The notes below the pieces were generated by a model. The model was not told the origin of the DNA. It saw only the letters and a list, made by a program, of their open reading frames with translations, and searched no databases. A DNA stretch of 64,000 bases from Streptomyces sp. B21-083 (GTDB lineage Bacteria > Actinomycetota > Actinomycetes > Streptomycetales > Streptomycetaceae): NCBI RefSeq assembly GCF_036898825.1, contig NZ_JARUND010000001.1:2666001-2730000 (forward strand), written 5' to 3'. Positions 17,476 through 26,260 of this stretch are shown one piece after another (the stretch's first letter is position 1; each line of letters opens with the position of its first letter). The position numbers and the translations under genes were made by a program.

Positions 17476-17678
17476 GGCCGTTCTCCTTGTGTTTCTCGGT
17501 TGTGCCGCGGGTACCGGTCGGCACCCGCGCCTGACGCCCGATTGCGCCTTGCCACGAGGGACCGAGGGGCGCTGACACCGGCCTTGTAGGGGCCTGATGT
17601 CGGGGCGTGCGAAGTCGACCCGGTCACCCGGATCGCCAAAGGAAGTGTACGGGAACCGCGAGGCCTCGGGTGACGCCG

Positions 17679-17687
17679 TTATCCACA
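17679..17687 (+). promoter_or_regulatory. DnaA box in the rpsB / peptidase divergent promoter region
   Basis: TTATCCACA, a perfect 9-mer DnaA box (E. coli R1 form), lies about 205 bp upstream of rpsB and 59 bp upstream of the peptidase gene. No second box is adjacent, so it is a single regulatory-type site at most. Confidence 0.5.
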
Positions 17688-17745
17688 ACCGGTCAGTACT
17701 CCACAGGTCCACCCAGACCGTCCCGAATCGCGCGAGGCTCCCCCC

Positions 17746-18357
17746 ATGCGAGCGAAACGAGGAATGCGTGGAGGAGGACGTCGGGGCCTTGGAGTGCTGC
17801 TGGCCCTGACGCTGACACTGACGGCATCGACGGCGCGCGGGGCCGGGGCGGCTCCGCCGACGGAACCCCGCCCGGCGGACGTCCCTTCGACCCCCGCGAT
17901 CGCCCGCACCTGGCCGGTGGGCTCCCGCCCCCTGGTCCTACGAGCCTGGGAGCCTCCCCCGACGCCCTACGCCGGCGGTCACCGGGGCGTGGACCTGGCG
18001 GCCACCCCCGGTACCCCGGTTCGCGCGGTGGCGGCGGGCCGGGTCTACTTCGCGGGCCGGGTGGCGGGCCGGGGAGTCGTCTCCGTGGAACTGTCGGGCA
18101 CGGGCGCCCCGCCCCTGCGCACGACATACGAACCGGTGACGGCCGCAGTGGTGAAGGGCGCGGAGGTGACGGCGGGCGAGGTGGTGGGCACGGTGGAGGT
18201 CGGCAGCGGTCACTGCACGACGGCGTGCGTGCACTGGGGCCTGCTGAGAGGCGACATGTACCTGGATCCGCTGACCCTGCTGCCTCCATGGCTGCTGCAC
18301 AGGGGCCCGTCCCGCCTCCTACCGGTACTGGGCGTACCGCTGCCCGCCCAGCCGTAG
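17746..18357 (+). CDS. Secreted M23-family (LytM-like) peptidoglycan peptidase
   Basis: The 203-residue protein has a signal peptide (about 1-35, ending near 'GAGA') and one M23 domain. Zinc ligands are seen in '[14 protein letters not shown]' (HxxxD) and '[15 protein letters not shown]' (HxG-type with His-Trp-Gly). The motif order fits lysostaphin/LytM endopeptidases, although 'HWG' replaces the common 'HLHF'. It likely cuts peptide cross-links in the cell wall during growth. Divergent from rpsB and convergent with the TetR gene. It is small, with no wall-binding repeats. Confidence 0.85.
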   Translation: MRAKRGMRGGGRRGLGVLLALTLTLTASTARGAGAAPPTEPRPADVPSTPAIARTWPVGSRPLVLRAWEPPPTPYAGGHRGVDLAATPGTPVRAVAAGRVYFAGRVAGRGVVSVELSGTGAPPLRTTYEPVTAAVVKGAEVTAGEVVGTVEVGSGHCTTACVHWGLLRGDMYLDPLTLLPPWLLHRGPSRLLPVLGVPLPAQP

Positions 18358-18409
18358 CCGTACACGGCCCGACCGAGCCACCGGGCCCGCGCCGACCCAC
18401 GGGGCCGGT

Positions 18410-19000
18410 TCAGCCCCGTACACCCCGCAGCGCCATCGCCACAGCCGCGTCGGTGATCACCGCAGGATCTTCCGTCATCCCGAACTCGATCCGCCGCACA
18501 GCCGCGTCCACGATCCCCTGCAGCAACATCGCGGCCATCCGGGGCTGCTCATGCCCGATGTCCCGCAGCGCCTCGACCACCATCGCGACGAGCGCCCCGT
18601 GTGCGGCCCGGATCCTCTCCCGGGCCCCCGCGTCCAGTTCACTCGCCGAGATCGCGACCACGGCCCGGTGCCGGCGGTCACCCACCAGGGCGAGCTGCTG
18701 GCGTACATAGGCCTCGACCTTGTCCTCTGGCCCCTCGGCCGCGGCCATCGCCGCCTCGACCTCGGCCGCCCAGACCGGGAAGTCGACCGCGCACAGTTCC
18801 TCGACGACGCAGGCCCGCGACCGGAAGTACTCGTACACGGACGACCGCGCGAGCCCGGTCCGCTCGGCCAGGGCCGGGAAGGTCAGCGCCTCCGTCCCGC
18901 CCTCGGACAGCAGGGACCTCGCCGCGTCCAGCAGGGCGGCTCGCTGCATCGACCGGTGCTCGGCCACGGAGGCCGCTCGAATCCTTGGCACGTCAGCCAC
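18410..19000 (-). CDS. TetR-family transcriptional regulator
   Basis: The 196-residue protein has an N-terminal TetR helix-turn-helix: 'AALLDAARSLLSEGGTEALTFPALAERTGLARSSVYEYF'-type pattern over residues 20-58. A helical ligand/dimerisation domain follows with no motif that names an effector. It stands alone, convergent with the peptidase gene and upstream of nothing it obviously controls. whiG ends 75 bp behind it in the same direction. The target is unknown. Confidence 0.88.
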   Translation of the reverse strand: MADVPRIRAASVAEHRSMQRAALLDAARSLLSEGGTEALTFPALAERTGLARSSVYEYFRSRACVVEELCAVDFPVWAAEVEAAMAAAEGPEDKVEAYVRQQLALVGDRRHRAVVAISASELDAGARERIRAAHGALVAMVVEALRDIGHEQPRMAAMLLQGIVDAAVRRIEFGMTEDPAVITDAAVAMALRGVRG

Positions 19001-19055
19001 TGTACGGACGGACCGCCCCGCAGGGGAGATCCTCCGGTCACCCGGGCCGCCTGGC

Positions 19056-19078
19056 CAGGTCAGGTCAGGTCAGGTCAG
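19056..19078 (-). repeat. CAGGT pentamer tandem repeat at the end of whiG
   Basis: Four and a half copies of the 5-mer CAGGT run across the whiG 3' end. On the minus strand they read TGACC, and the first TGA is the whiG stop codon. The unit is not a multiple of three, but copy change would occur after the stop. Confidence 0.9.
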
Positions 19079-19917
19079 CGACCGAAGCTCGCCAGCTTCG
19101 CGCGCAGTTGCAGGACCGACTTGGTGTGGATCTGGCTGACCCGGCTCTCGGTCACGCCCAGCACGTTGCCGATCTCCGCGAGGGTGAGCCCCTCGTAGTA
19201 GTACAGCGTCACCACGGTCTTCTCCCGGTCGGGCAGCGTGTTGATCGCCCGCGCGAGGAACCGCCGCAGCTCCCGGCCCTCGGCCACCTCGACCGGGTTG
19301 TCGGCGGCGGTGTCCTCCAGCGTGTCCATGAGGCTCAACCGGTCCCCGCCCTCGCCCCCGGCATGCAGCAGTTCCTCCAGCGCCACCACGTTCGCCAGCG
19401 ACAACTGACTGAACACCGCGTGGAGTTCGTCGACCGCGATGCCCATCTCGGCGGCCACCTCGCCCTCCGACGGCGTCCGCCGCAGGCGCGCCTCCAGCGT
19501 CGCGTACGCCCGCTCCACGTTCCGCGCCTTCTGCCGCACCGACCGCGGAATCCAGTCCAGCGCCCGCAGTTCGTCGATCATGGCGCCCCGGATGCGCGTG
19601 ATCGCGTACGTCTCGAACTTGATCTCCCGCTCGATGTCGAACTTCTCGATCGCGTCGATCAGCCCGAACACCCCGGAGGAGACGAAGTCCGCCTGCTCGA
19701 CGTTGGGCGGCAGCCCGACGCTCACCCGGCCGGCGACGTACTTCACGAGCGGCGAGTAGTGCAGGATCAACTGCTCCCGCAGCCGCTCGTCGCCCGTCGT
19801 CTTGTACGAACGCCACAGCTCGTCGACCGTCGAGGGAGCGGGCGGGCGCACGTTACCGCCGTCGCGGGCTGCCGGTGGGGCCGCCGCCCGGTCGGACCCG
19901 GAGGTGTGCTGGGGCAT
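19075..19917 (-). CDS. whiG: RNA polymerase sigma factor WhiG (sporulation, FliA-type)
   Basis: The 280-residue sigma factor is of the FliA/WhiG class. Region 2 spans '[26 protein letters not shown]' to '[22 protein letters not shown]', and region 4 contains '[23 protein letters not shown]'. In Streptomyces, WhiG starts the commitment of aerial hyphae to sporulation by transcribing whiH and whiI, and is held by an RsiG-c-di-GMP anti-sigma complex. Length equals the known WhiG. The neighbours dprA, comM and yraN upstream are the conserved order. A 322-bp gap separates it from dprA, room for its own promoter. Confidence 0.95.
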   Translation of the reverse strand: MPQHTSGSDRAAAPPAARDGGNVRPPAPSTVDELWRSYKTTGDERLREQLILHYSPLVKYVAGRVSVGLPPNVEQADFVSSGVFGLIDAIEKFDIEREIKFETYAITRIRGAMIDELRALDWIPRSVRQKARNVERAYATLEARLRRTPSEGEVAAEMGIAVDELHAVFSQLSLANVVALEELLHAGGEGGDRLSLMDTLEDTAADNPVEVAEGRELRRFLARAINTLPDREKTVVTLYYYEGLTLAEIGNVLGVTESRVSQIHTKSVLQLRAKLASFGR

Positions 19918-20239
19918 ACGTCGCCTTGTGCCGTTCTGCCGTGAACCGGTGGTGTCTGGATGGGTGCCCGGGTGGGCCGTCGGTCTGTTGCGGTCTGATG
20001 TCGAATTACCCGTCTGGTCGAATTGCCTCTCCGACTGCCGGTCTGCGCCGGAATCCACGTGAGCGTAGCGTGACTGAGGTGTCGCAGTGTGCGAGGTCGA
20101 GGGGGTGGGGCGTACGCGGATACGTTCCGCTGGATGCCCTCCAGGGGCAGGTCCGTTGCCCTGTGTGACCATCGGAGCGGGTCAACTGTGGGAATTCCCG
20201 AGGGCTTCGGGCATCCCCCGGACGGCCGAACACGCTCGG
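19918..20239. other. Intergenic region upstream of whiG, no gene
   Basis: 322 bases between the dprA stop and the whiG start. It presumably holds the whiG promoter. I see a perfect 10-bp palindrome GGGAATTCCC at 20190-20199 but no convincing promoter elements or small gene. Confidence 0.6.
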
Positions 20240-21445
20240 TCAGCACGCGTCCCGCCCGGGCCGGACGGAGATCATCGCCTGGCGTGTCAACTTCCAGCCG
20301 TCGTCGTGTCGTTCGACGTAACCAAGTGATCGGAGCTCGTACAGTCTGGCGACCGCGTCGTCCTTCGTCGTCGACGCGCTCAGCGCGATGTCGTCCACGG
20401 TCGCCGTCGCGGCGGCGGGCAGCACGGCCAGGACACGTCTTGCCGCCGGTTCCAGCAGGTCACGCGGGAGCACCGGCCCCCGCCTCTCCGGCGCCAGCTC
20501 GCCCATGTCCCCGACCAGTTCGGCGACTTCCGCGGCGTCGGTGACCAGCATCGCCTCGCCGCGCAGGAGTTCGTGCACACCGGCGGAGAGCCCGCTGGTG
20601 GCGGGCCCCGGCACCCCCATCGTGAACCTCCCCAGCCGCTGCGCCGCCCGTGCCGTGACGAGCGACCCGCTGCGGTACGCGGCCTCGACGACCACGGTTC
20701 CCCTGGTGAGGGCCGCGATCACCCGGTTCCGCAGCACGAACCGGCTCTGCGTCGGGTGGTCGCCGGGCGGCAACTCGCCCACCACCAGGCCTTGTTCGGC
20801 GATTCTGGTGATCAACTGGGTGTGCCCGCGCGGGTAGGGCCGGTCGACTCCGCAGGCGAGTACGGCGACGGTGGCCCCGCCCGCACCGAGCGCACCCCGG
20901 TGCGCGGCCCCGTCGACCCCGTAGGCGCCGCCCGACACCACCACCCATCCGCGCTCCGCGAGCCCGGCGGCGAGCGTGGCCGCCATGTGGGCGCCGTACT
21001 CGGTGCAGGCCCGGGCTCCCACCACGGCGACGGACCGCAGCGCCCACATCCGCAGGCTGGGCCGCCCGCGCACCCACAGTCCCGTGGGCCGCGCGTCACC
21101 GAGGTCGTCGAGCTGGGCCGGCCACTCCGGCTCGCCGGGCCACACGAAACGCACCCCCGCCGCCCGCGCGACGGCGAGATCCCGCTCGGGCTCGGCCTGC
21201 GCGGCCCGCGCGCACAGCCCCGACCATCTGGTCCCGGTGACTCCGGTCAGCATCGGCCCGCCGTCCCTGAGCCGCCGTACCACTTCCACGGCCCCGCGCT
21301 CCCGGAGCCACCGCCCCGCGACCTCGTCCCCCGGCTCGACGACCCGGGTGAGGAGGACCCGGGCGAGCCCCTCCGCGGCCGGTCGGCCGCCCTGCTCACC
21401 ACTCGACCCCTCGCCGGTCGCGTCCCCGGCCGCGTCCCGTGTCAT
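20240..21445 (-). CDS. dprA: DNA-processing protein DprA
   Basis: The 401-residue protein has the DprA Rossmann domain: 'VAVVGARACTEYGAHMAATL', 'VVVSGGAYGVDGAAHRGAL', 'VAVLACGVDRPYPRGH' and 'FVLRNRVIAALTRGTVVVEA'. A C-terminal winged helix follows ('TVDDIALSASTTKDDAVARLYELRSLGYV'-like). DprA binds single-stranded DNA and loads RecA. In non-competent Streptomyces it may assist conjugal or other recombination. It has an ATGA overlap with comM, so the pair is translationally coupled. Confidence 0.95.
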   Translation of the reverse strand: MTRDAAGDATGEGSSGEQGGRPAAEGLARVLLTRVVEPGDEVAGRWLRERGAVEVVRRLRDGGPMLTGVTGTRWSGLCARAAQAEPERDLAVARAAGVRFVWPGEPEWPAQLDDLGDARPTGLWVRGRPSLRMWALRSVAVVGARACTEYGAHMAATLAAGLAERGWVVVSGGAYGVDGAAHRGALGAGGATVAVLACGVDRPYPRGHTQLITRIAEQGLVVGELPPGDHPTQSRFVLRNRVIAALTRGTVVVEAAYRSGSLVTARAAQRLGRFTMGVPGPATSGLSAGVHELLRGEAMLVTDAAEVAELVGDMGELAPERRGPVLPRDLLEPAARRVLAVLPAAATATVDDIALSASTTKDDAVARLYELRSLGYVERHDDGWKLTRQAMISVRPGRDAC

Positions 21446-23067
21446 GCCATCGCCCCGATCGCCATCGGCACCCCACGAGGCACCCCCGTACGCAGTTGCA
21501 GCGCCAGGGCGACATCCGTCGCGTCGGGCCGGTCATGGCCGACGAGGTCCGCGACGGTCCAGGCGACCCTCAGGACCCGGTCGATCCCGCGCGCGGTGAG
21601 CACACCCCGTTCCAGATTCCGCTCGGCCTCCTCCATGGCGCCGGGTACGGCGTGCCAGCGGCTGCGCAGCTCCCGTCCCGGCACCTCGCTGTTGGTCCGC
21701 CACGGGGTCCCCACGAGCCGCGCCGACGCCCGCTCCCGGGCCGTGCGCACCCGCTCGGCGACCGTCGCCGTGGACTCGCCCCGCGCCCCGCGCTCGACGA
21801 GCTGGGAGCGCGTTACCCGGTCCACCTCGACCCGCAGGTCGACCCGGTCGAGCAGGGGCCCGGAGAGCCGGGCCTGGTAGCGCCGGATCACGGAGGGCGG
21901 GCACTCGCAGAGGGTGTCCCGTTGGGAGAAACGGCCGCACGGGCACGGGTTGGCCGCGAGGATCATCAGGAACCTGGCCGGGAACCGCACCACCCCGGCA
22001 CTCCGTGCGATCACCACGTGCCCGGCCTCCAGGGGCTGGCGCAGGGCGTCCAGCGCCTGGCTCCCGAACTCCGGGGTCTCGTCCAGAAAGAGGATCCCGC
22101 GGTGAGCCAGCGAGACGGCTCCGGGCCGCGCCACACCCTGTCCGCCGCCGACGAGTGCCTGCATGGTGGCCGAGTGGTGCGGGGCGCAGTAGGGCGCCGT
22201 GTCGATCAGGGGTTTGCCCGGTGGCAGCAGGCCCGCGACCGAGTGGACGGCGGTGACCTCCAGCGACTCCTCCCGGCTGAGCCGGGGCAGGACGGCGGGC
22301 AGCCGCTCGGCGAGCATCGTCTTGCCGGCCCCCGGTGGACCTTCGAGGAAGACATGGTGGCCGCCGGCCGCGGCCACCTCCATCGCCGTGCGCGCCGAGT
22401 GCTGGCCCACGACGTCGGCGAGGTCGTGGCCGTTGTCGTACTGGGCGGCGCCCATGCTGTGCATCCCCGTGGCCGCCCCGGTGCCCGGCATCCGCAAGCC
22501 CGCCATGAGCGGGTCGGGGCGGCCGTGGTCGTCCGGTTCCTCCTCGGGTACGGGCTCGTCGGTGAGAACGGCGATCAGCTGCCGCAGACTGCGCACTCCG
22601 AGCACGGACACCCCGGGGACCAGAGCGGCTTCGGCGGCGGCGCACTCCGGCACGACCACCTGTTCGTATCCCGAGTCGGCCGCCGCCAGTACCGCCGGCA
22701 GGATGCCCCGGACCGGTCGCACCCGGCCGTCGAGGCCCAGTTCGCCGATCATCACGATGTCGGCGAGGACCCGGGGATCGATCCGCTCGGCGGCCCCGAG
22801 GACGGCGGCGGCGATGGCGAGGTCGAAGCCGCTGCCGCTCTTGGGCACGGACGCCGGGCTGAGCCCCACCGTGAGTTTCTTCTGCGGCCAGGCGGCTCCG
22901 GAATTGACGACCGCCGCCCGGACCCGGTCCTTGCTCTCCGTGAGGCTCTTGTCGGGCAGTCCCACCAGGGTGAACGCGGCGACGCCGGGTTCGAGATCCG
23001 CCTGGACCTCGACGACCACACCCTCGACACCCACCAGCGCCACCGAACACGTACGGGCGAATCCCAT
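21442..23067 (-). CDS. comM: YifB/ComM-family Mg-chelatase-like AAA+ ATPase
   Basis: The 541-residue protein has an N-terminal Lon-S16-like fold ('GFARTCSVALVGVEGVVVEV', 'VGLPDKSLTESKDRVRAAV'), Walker A 'GPPGAGKTMLAERLPAVLP' and Walker B-like 'RGILFLDETPEF'. A zinc-like cysteine cluster follows, 'NPCPCGRFSQRDTLCECPP'. ComM is a hexameric helicase aiding branch migration during transformation; in actinobacteria its role is untested as far as I know. The stop overlaps dprA's start, and its own start shares one base with the yraN stop, forming a tight yraN-comM-dprA unit. Confidence 0.94.
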   Translation of the reverse strand: MGFARTCSVALVGVEGVVVEVQADLEPGVAAFTLVGLPDKSLTESKDRVRAAVVNSGAAWPQKKLTVGLSPASVPKSGSGFDLAIAAAVLGAAERIDPRVLADIVMIGELGLDGRVRPVRGILPAVLAAADSGYEQVVVPECAAAEAALVPGVSVLGVRSLRQLIAVLTDEPVPEEEPDDHGRPDPLMAGLRMPGTGAATGMHSMGAAQYDNGHDLADVVGQHSARTAMEVAAAGGHHVFLEGPPGAGKTMLAERLPAVLPRLSREESLEVTAVHSVAGLLPPGKPLIDTAPYCAPHHSATMQALVGGGQGVARPGAVSLAHRGILFLDETPEFGSQALDALRQPLEAGHVVIARSAGVVRFPARFLMILAANPCPCGRFSQRDTLCECPPSVIRRYQARLSGPLLDRVDLRVEVDRVTRSQLVERGARGESTATVAERVRTARERASARLVGTPWRTNSEVPGRELRSRWHAVPGAMEEAERNLERGVLTARGIDRVLRVAWTVADLVGHDRPDATDVALALQLRTGVPRGVPMAIGAMA

Positions 23068-23489
23068 CACGCCACCCCCCGCGCGTGTTCCACCACGGGG
23101 GCGCCGCGCTCGGGCAGCAGAACGCCGACCAGGTCGATGCGGACGCCGCCAGGTGGTGCTCCCCCGTGTTCCTGGACCCATCGTTCGGCGAGACCCCTCA
23201 GCCGCTCGGCCTTGGCCGGCGTGACGGCCGCCATCGGGTGCTGGAAGACTCCGGCGGGTCCGGCCGCCCTGCGCGTCTTGACCTCGCAGACGACGAGCGC
23301 GTCGCCGTCCCGGGCCACGATGTCGATCTCGCCGGTACGGCCGGCGCGCCAGTTGCGGTCCAGGACCGTCATTCCGGCCTCGGTCAGCCGTCGCGCGGCC
23401 AGATCCTCGCCGTACCTGCCCAGCGCGCCGCGCTGTGCGTTGCCTCGCGCCGGGCTCTGTCCGCCGCCTTGTGCATGGCGTGTGTTCAT
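23067..23489 (-). CDS. YraN family (UPF0102) putative endonuclease
   Basis: The 140-residue protein contains the PD-(D/E)XK-like core of the family: '[20 protein letters not shown]', '[21 protein letters not shown]', where Asp, Glu and Lys form the nuclease site. Its biochemical role is not firmly established. It is the first gene of the yraN-comM-dprA unit, which deals with DNA uptake or recombination. An N-terminal Gln/Gly-rich stretch of about 20 residues precedes the domain. Confidence 0.9.
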   Translation of the reverse strand: MNTRHAQGGGQSPARGNAQRGALGRYGEDLAARRLTEAGMTVLDRNWRAGRTGEIDIVARDGDALVVCEVKTRRAAGPAGVFQHPMAAVTPAKAERLRGLAERWVQEHGGAPPGGVRIDLVGVLLPERGAPVVEHARGVA

Positions 23490-23545
23490 GTCGGCACCAC
23501 CTCCGGCGCCAACAATGCGGGCAGTTCAGCGAGCTATTGGATCTT

Positions 23546-23572
23546 GGTGGACAACCTCGGCATTGTGGATAA
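23546..23572 (-). promoter_or_regulatory. Pair of DnaA-box-like 9-mers upstream of yraN
   Basis: On the minus strand, TTATCCACA (23572-23564) is followed 18 bp later by TTGTCCACC (23554-23546, one mismatch). Both face the same way and lie in the 107-bp gap between the DUF2469 gene and yraN. Confidence 0.5.
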
Positions 23573-23596
23573 CTCCGCCACCCGCACGAGTGACGG

Positions 23597-23905
23597 TCAG
23601 CCGCCCGGGAGCTCCAGATCGCTCTTGTTCAGCTCCTCGATGTTCACGTCCTTGAACGTGAGCACCCGGACCTGCTTCACGAACCGGGCCGGCCGGTACA
23701 TGTCCCACACCCAGGCATCCGCCATCGACACCTCGAAGAACACCTCACCCTGGACCGAGTGCACCTGCATCTCGTAGTCGTTGGTGAGGTAGAAGCGCCG
23801 CTCGGTCTCGATCACGTATTTGAACAGACCGACGACATCGCGGTACTCCCGGTAGAGCTTCAGCTCCATCTCGGTCTCGTACTTCTCGAGGTCCTCGGCG
23901 CTCAT
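23597..23905 (-). CDS. DUF2469 family protein
   Basis: The 102-residue protein 'MSAEDLEKYETEMELKLYRE...' is a near-invariant actinobacterial protein of unknown function. It is acidic, has no membrane span and is rich in aromatic residues ('VSMADAWVWDMYRPARF'). It starts at ATG 23905. It lies between the NUDIX gene and yraN, all on the same strand, an order common in Streptomyces. Strong conservation suggests an important small cytoplasmic role, but none can be read from the sequence. Confidence 0.9.
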   Translation of the reverse strand: MSAEDLEKYETEMELKLYREYRDVVGLFKYVIETERRFYLTNDYEMQVHSVQGEVFFEVSMADAWVWDMYRPARFVKQVRVLTFKDVNIEELNKSDLELPGG

Positions 23906-23960
23906 GGCATGTTCCCCTTCAGCCGTGCGTCCCCCCATTGTGCGCCAGTACCGCGATCCT

Positions 23961-24485
23961 CTAGACGATTTCCGTGTCGAGGACCTCGGGCATGGGCGGG
24001 GGACCTTCGTCGAGCACCTTGCGCAGGAGCTCGGCGAGTCTGGTCGGATACACCGTCTCATGTGCCCGGGTCAGTTCCTGGCACGTCCACCAACGCGCTC
24101 CGGCGACACTGCGCCGTTCCAGCTCGGTCTGGCCCGTGGCCCGGGTCTCCGTCCGTTCCGTACGGGCCAGGAAGTACCACTCGTCCTGGTCCCAGCGGCG
24201 CCCCGCGAAGGGGAAGGAACAGCTGCGCCGCCACAGCACCGGCCCGAGTTCGACCTCGGTGATGCCGGTCTCCTCCGCGAGTTCCCGCAGCGCGGCCTCC
24301 TCGCGGGTCTCGTCACCCTCCAGGCCGCCACCGGGAGTGAACCACCAGGCGACCGCCGGATCGTCCGGCTCGTGCCCGTGCAGCAGCAGGATCCGGTCCT
24401 GGGGATCGAGGAGCACCACTCGGGACACCTCGCGTGTTCCGCCGGTGTACGAGTCGTCCGCGGCGCCCACCGGCTCAGCGGGCAC
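23961..24485 (-). CDS. NUDIX hydrolase
   Basis: This is a protein of about 174 residues with a complete Nudix box, 'GGGLEGDETREEAALRELAE' continuing 'ETGI'. It provides the metal-binding Glu residues. I take GTG 24485 as start, which overlaps the upstream signal peptidase gene by 11 bp; longer in-frame starts would lie deeper in that gene. Nudix enzymes cleave a nucleoside diphosphate linked to another group. The substrate cannot be inferred. It appears to be the last gene of the signal-peptidase cluster. Confidence 0.87.
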   Translation of the reverse strand: MPAEPVGAADDSYTGGTREVSRVVLLDPQDRILLLHGHEPDDPAVAWWFTPGGGLEGDETREEAALRELAEETGITEVELGPVLWRRSCSFPFAGRRWDQDEWYFLARTERTETRATGQTELERRSVAGARWWTCQELTRAHETVYPTRLAELLRKVLDEGPPPMPEVLDTEIV

Positions 24486-25221
24486 CGGCCGGCTCCGCCA
24501 CCGCGCCGACCCGCCGCTTCGACGCCCGGTTGGCGATCGGCCCGTAGGCGCCACCGCCCAGGACCAGTACCCCGCCCGCCACGATCGCGATGGTGAGCAG
24601 CCGCAGCGGCCCCGGTGTCGACAGGGCGCCCAGCGGCTCGAAGCCCGTGGGCCGGGCCAGCATGCCGTTCATGGGCCACACCACGGCGTCGACGCGTGCG
24701 TCCACTCCGCTGCGCGGCACCGTGCCGTTGAAGGCCTCCGTGAGATGAGCCGTGGAGTCCAGGGATCCGGTGCGCTCGTCACCGAGCAGGAACAGACGCC
24801 CCTCGGGGACCGTGACCGACGGGATGGCGGTCAGCTCGGCCACCTGGCCCTTGCGCAGGTAGGGCTCCTGGATCTGCTTGCCGTTGACGACCAGCTTGCC
24901 GTCCGTGCAGCAGGAGACCGTGTCCCCGCCCACGGCCACGACCCGCTTGACCAGGGGCATGTCGCCCCAGCTCTCCTGCCTGAAGACCACGACGTCACCG
25001 CGCTTGATGTCGCCGCCGTCGATCCGCTGGGCCAGCACCCGGTCGCCGGCGACGATGGTGGGCGACATGGAGTCCGTCGGCACGGTGTACGGCTGGTAGA
25101 GGATCGCGCCCCAGACGAAGCCGCCGAGGAAGAGCACACAGCCGAGGGCCATGGCCAGTCCCGACAGCTTGCTGCCGAGCCGCCCGCGGCCCTCGTCCGT
25201 ACGTGTCGTCGTACTGCTCAT
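24475..25221 (-). CDS. sipZ: Type I signal peptidase, fourth of four (SipZ-like)
   Basis: The 248-residue protein has one N-terminal membrane span (about 18-40) and catalytic serine in 'TVPTDSMSPTI'. The catalytic lysine is in 'PLVKRVVAVGGDTV', box E is 'FLLGDERTGSLDS', and a second span lies near the C-terminus (about 205-230). It cleaves signal peptides on the outer membrane face. It starts at ATG 25221, 37 bp after the preceding sip gene. Position in the row suggests SipZ by analogy with S. lividans sipWXYZ; it is the most divergent of the four, with a shorter catalytic domain. Confidence 0.88.
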   Translation of the reverse strand: MSSTTTRTDEGRGRLGSKLSGLAMALGCVLFLGGFVWGAILYQPYTVPTDSMSPTIVAGDRVLAQRIDGGDIKRGDVVVFRQESWGDMPLVKRVVAVGGDTVSCCTDGKLVVNGKQIQEPYLRKGQVAELTAIPSVTVPEGRLFLLGDERTGSLDSTAHLTEAFNGTVPRSGVDARVDAVVWPMNGMLARPTGFEPLGALSTPGPLRLLTIAIVAGGVLVLGGGAYGPIANRASKRRVGAVAEPAGAR

Positions 25222-25258
25222 CCCAGTGGTCTCCCAGATCGCGGCCTGGGACGGCACC

Positions 25259-26260
25259 CTACCCGGCGGTACCGGACCCGGGAACACCGGAGTTTCCGAC
25301 GGTAACGGGAGCATCCGTACGACCGCCCGCTCGGCGCCTGCGCCACAGGACCAGCGGGACGGCGCCCGCGAGGCCCAGCGCGCCCGGTGCGGCGGCGCTC
25401 AGGTTCTGGTCGAACGTGTCGGGAATCGGCAGCGTGTTCCAGCGGGTGGGCGGCCAGGCGACCACGATGGCGCGGCCGACGACGTTGCCCACCGGGACGA
25501 AGCCCTGGTTCTTGTCCTCCTGGTGATACCGGGAGTCCAGGGAGTTCTGCCGGTGGTCACCCATGACCCAGATTTTGCCCTTGGGTACCGTCACCTTGAA
25601 CTGGCCGCCCTGGTCGTCGACGCTGCACGGGGTGTTACCCGCGTACACGAACGACGCGTCGTCGAGCGCCTTGCCGTTGACCTTCAGCGGGCCCGTGCCC
25701 TTGCACTCGACGGTGTCGCCGCCGACGCCGATGACCCGCTTGATGAGGTCCTTCTCGTTGGCGGACGGCATCAGGCCGATCCAGCCGAGGACCCGCTGCA
25801 CGGGGTTCGGTTCGACGGTCGGCTCGCCGGCCAGCCAGTCGGCGGGGTCGTGGAAGACGACGACCTCACCGCGCTCGGGCTCGGAGCCGAACCACGGGGT
25901 CAGCTTGTCGACCAGGACCCGGTCGCCCTGCTCCAGCGTGTGCTGCATGGAGTCGGAGGGGATGGAGAACGCCTGGACCAGGAAGGTCTTGATCAGCAGC
26001 GCGAGCACCAGCGCGATGCCGATGAGCAGCGGCAACTCCTTCCAGAAGGAGCGCTGCTTCCTGGGCTTGTGGCCGGGCTCGTCAAGGTCCTGCGCCGTGT
26101 CGTCCCCGGAGTCCCCTGAGCCGCTCCCCGGGAGCCCTGGGGCCCCGGAGTCACTCCCTGCGGGGACGGCGTCCTCTGCGGCCGGTGAACCCGGCTCCGC
26201 GGGGCGCTGTTCCTCGGGACCGTCCTGTCCGGACCGTGCGCCGACCGCCAAATCCCCCAC
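25259..26260 (-). CDS. sipY: Type I signal peptidase, third of four (SipY-like)
   Basis: This is a protein of about 333 residues with a long cytoplasmic Asp/Gly/Pro-rich leader (about 70 residues), a membrane span, catalytic Ser in 'SIPSDSMQHTL', Lys in 'LIKRVIGVGGDTV', and 'WVMGDHRQNSLDSRYH'. A C-terminal span ('GALGLAGAVPLVLW') is followed by basic residues. In S. lividans SipY is the main signal peptidase. Two GTG codons (26266, 26260) are possible; AGGAG spacing favours 26260. The start lies inside the 3' end of the preceding sip gene. Confidence 0.88.
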   Translation of the reverse strand: MGDLAVGARSGQDGPEEQRPAEPGSPAAEDAVPAGSDSGAPGLPGSGSGDSGDDTAQDLDEPGHKPRKQRSFWKELPLLIGIALVLALLIKTFLVQAFSIPSDSMQHTLEQGDRVLVDKLTPWFGSEPERGEVVVFHDPADWLAGEPTVEPNPVQRVLGWIGLMPSANEKDLIKRVIGVGGDTVECKGTGPLKVNGKALDDASFVYAGNTPCSVDDQGGQFKVTVPKGKIWVMGDHRQNSLDSRYHQEDKNQGFVPVGNVVGRAIVVAWPPTRWNTLPIPDTFDQNLSAAAPGALGLAGAVPLVLWRRRRAGGRTDAPVTVGNSGVPGSGTAG

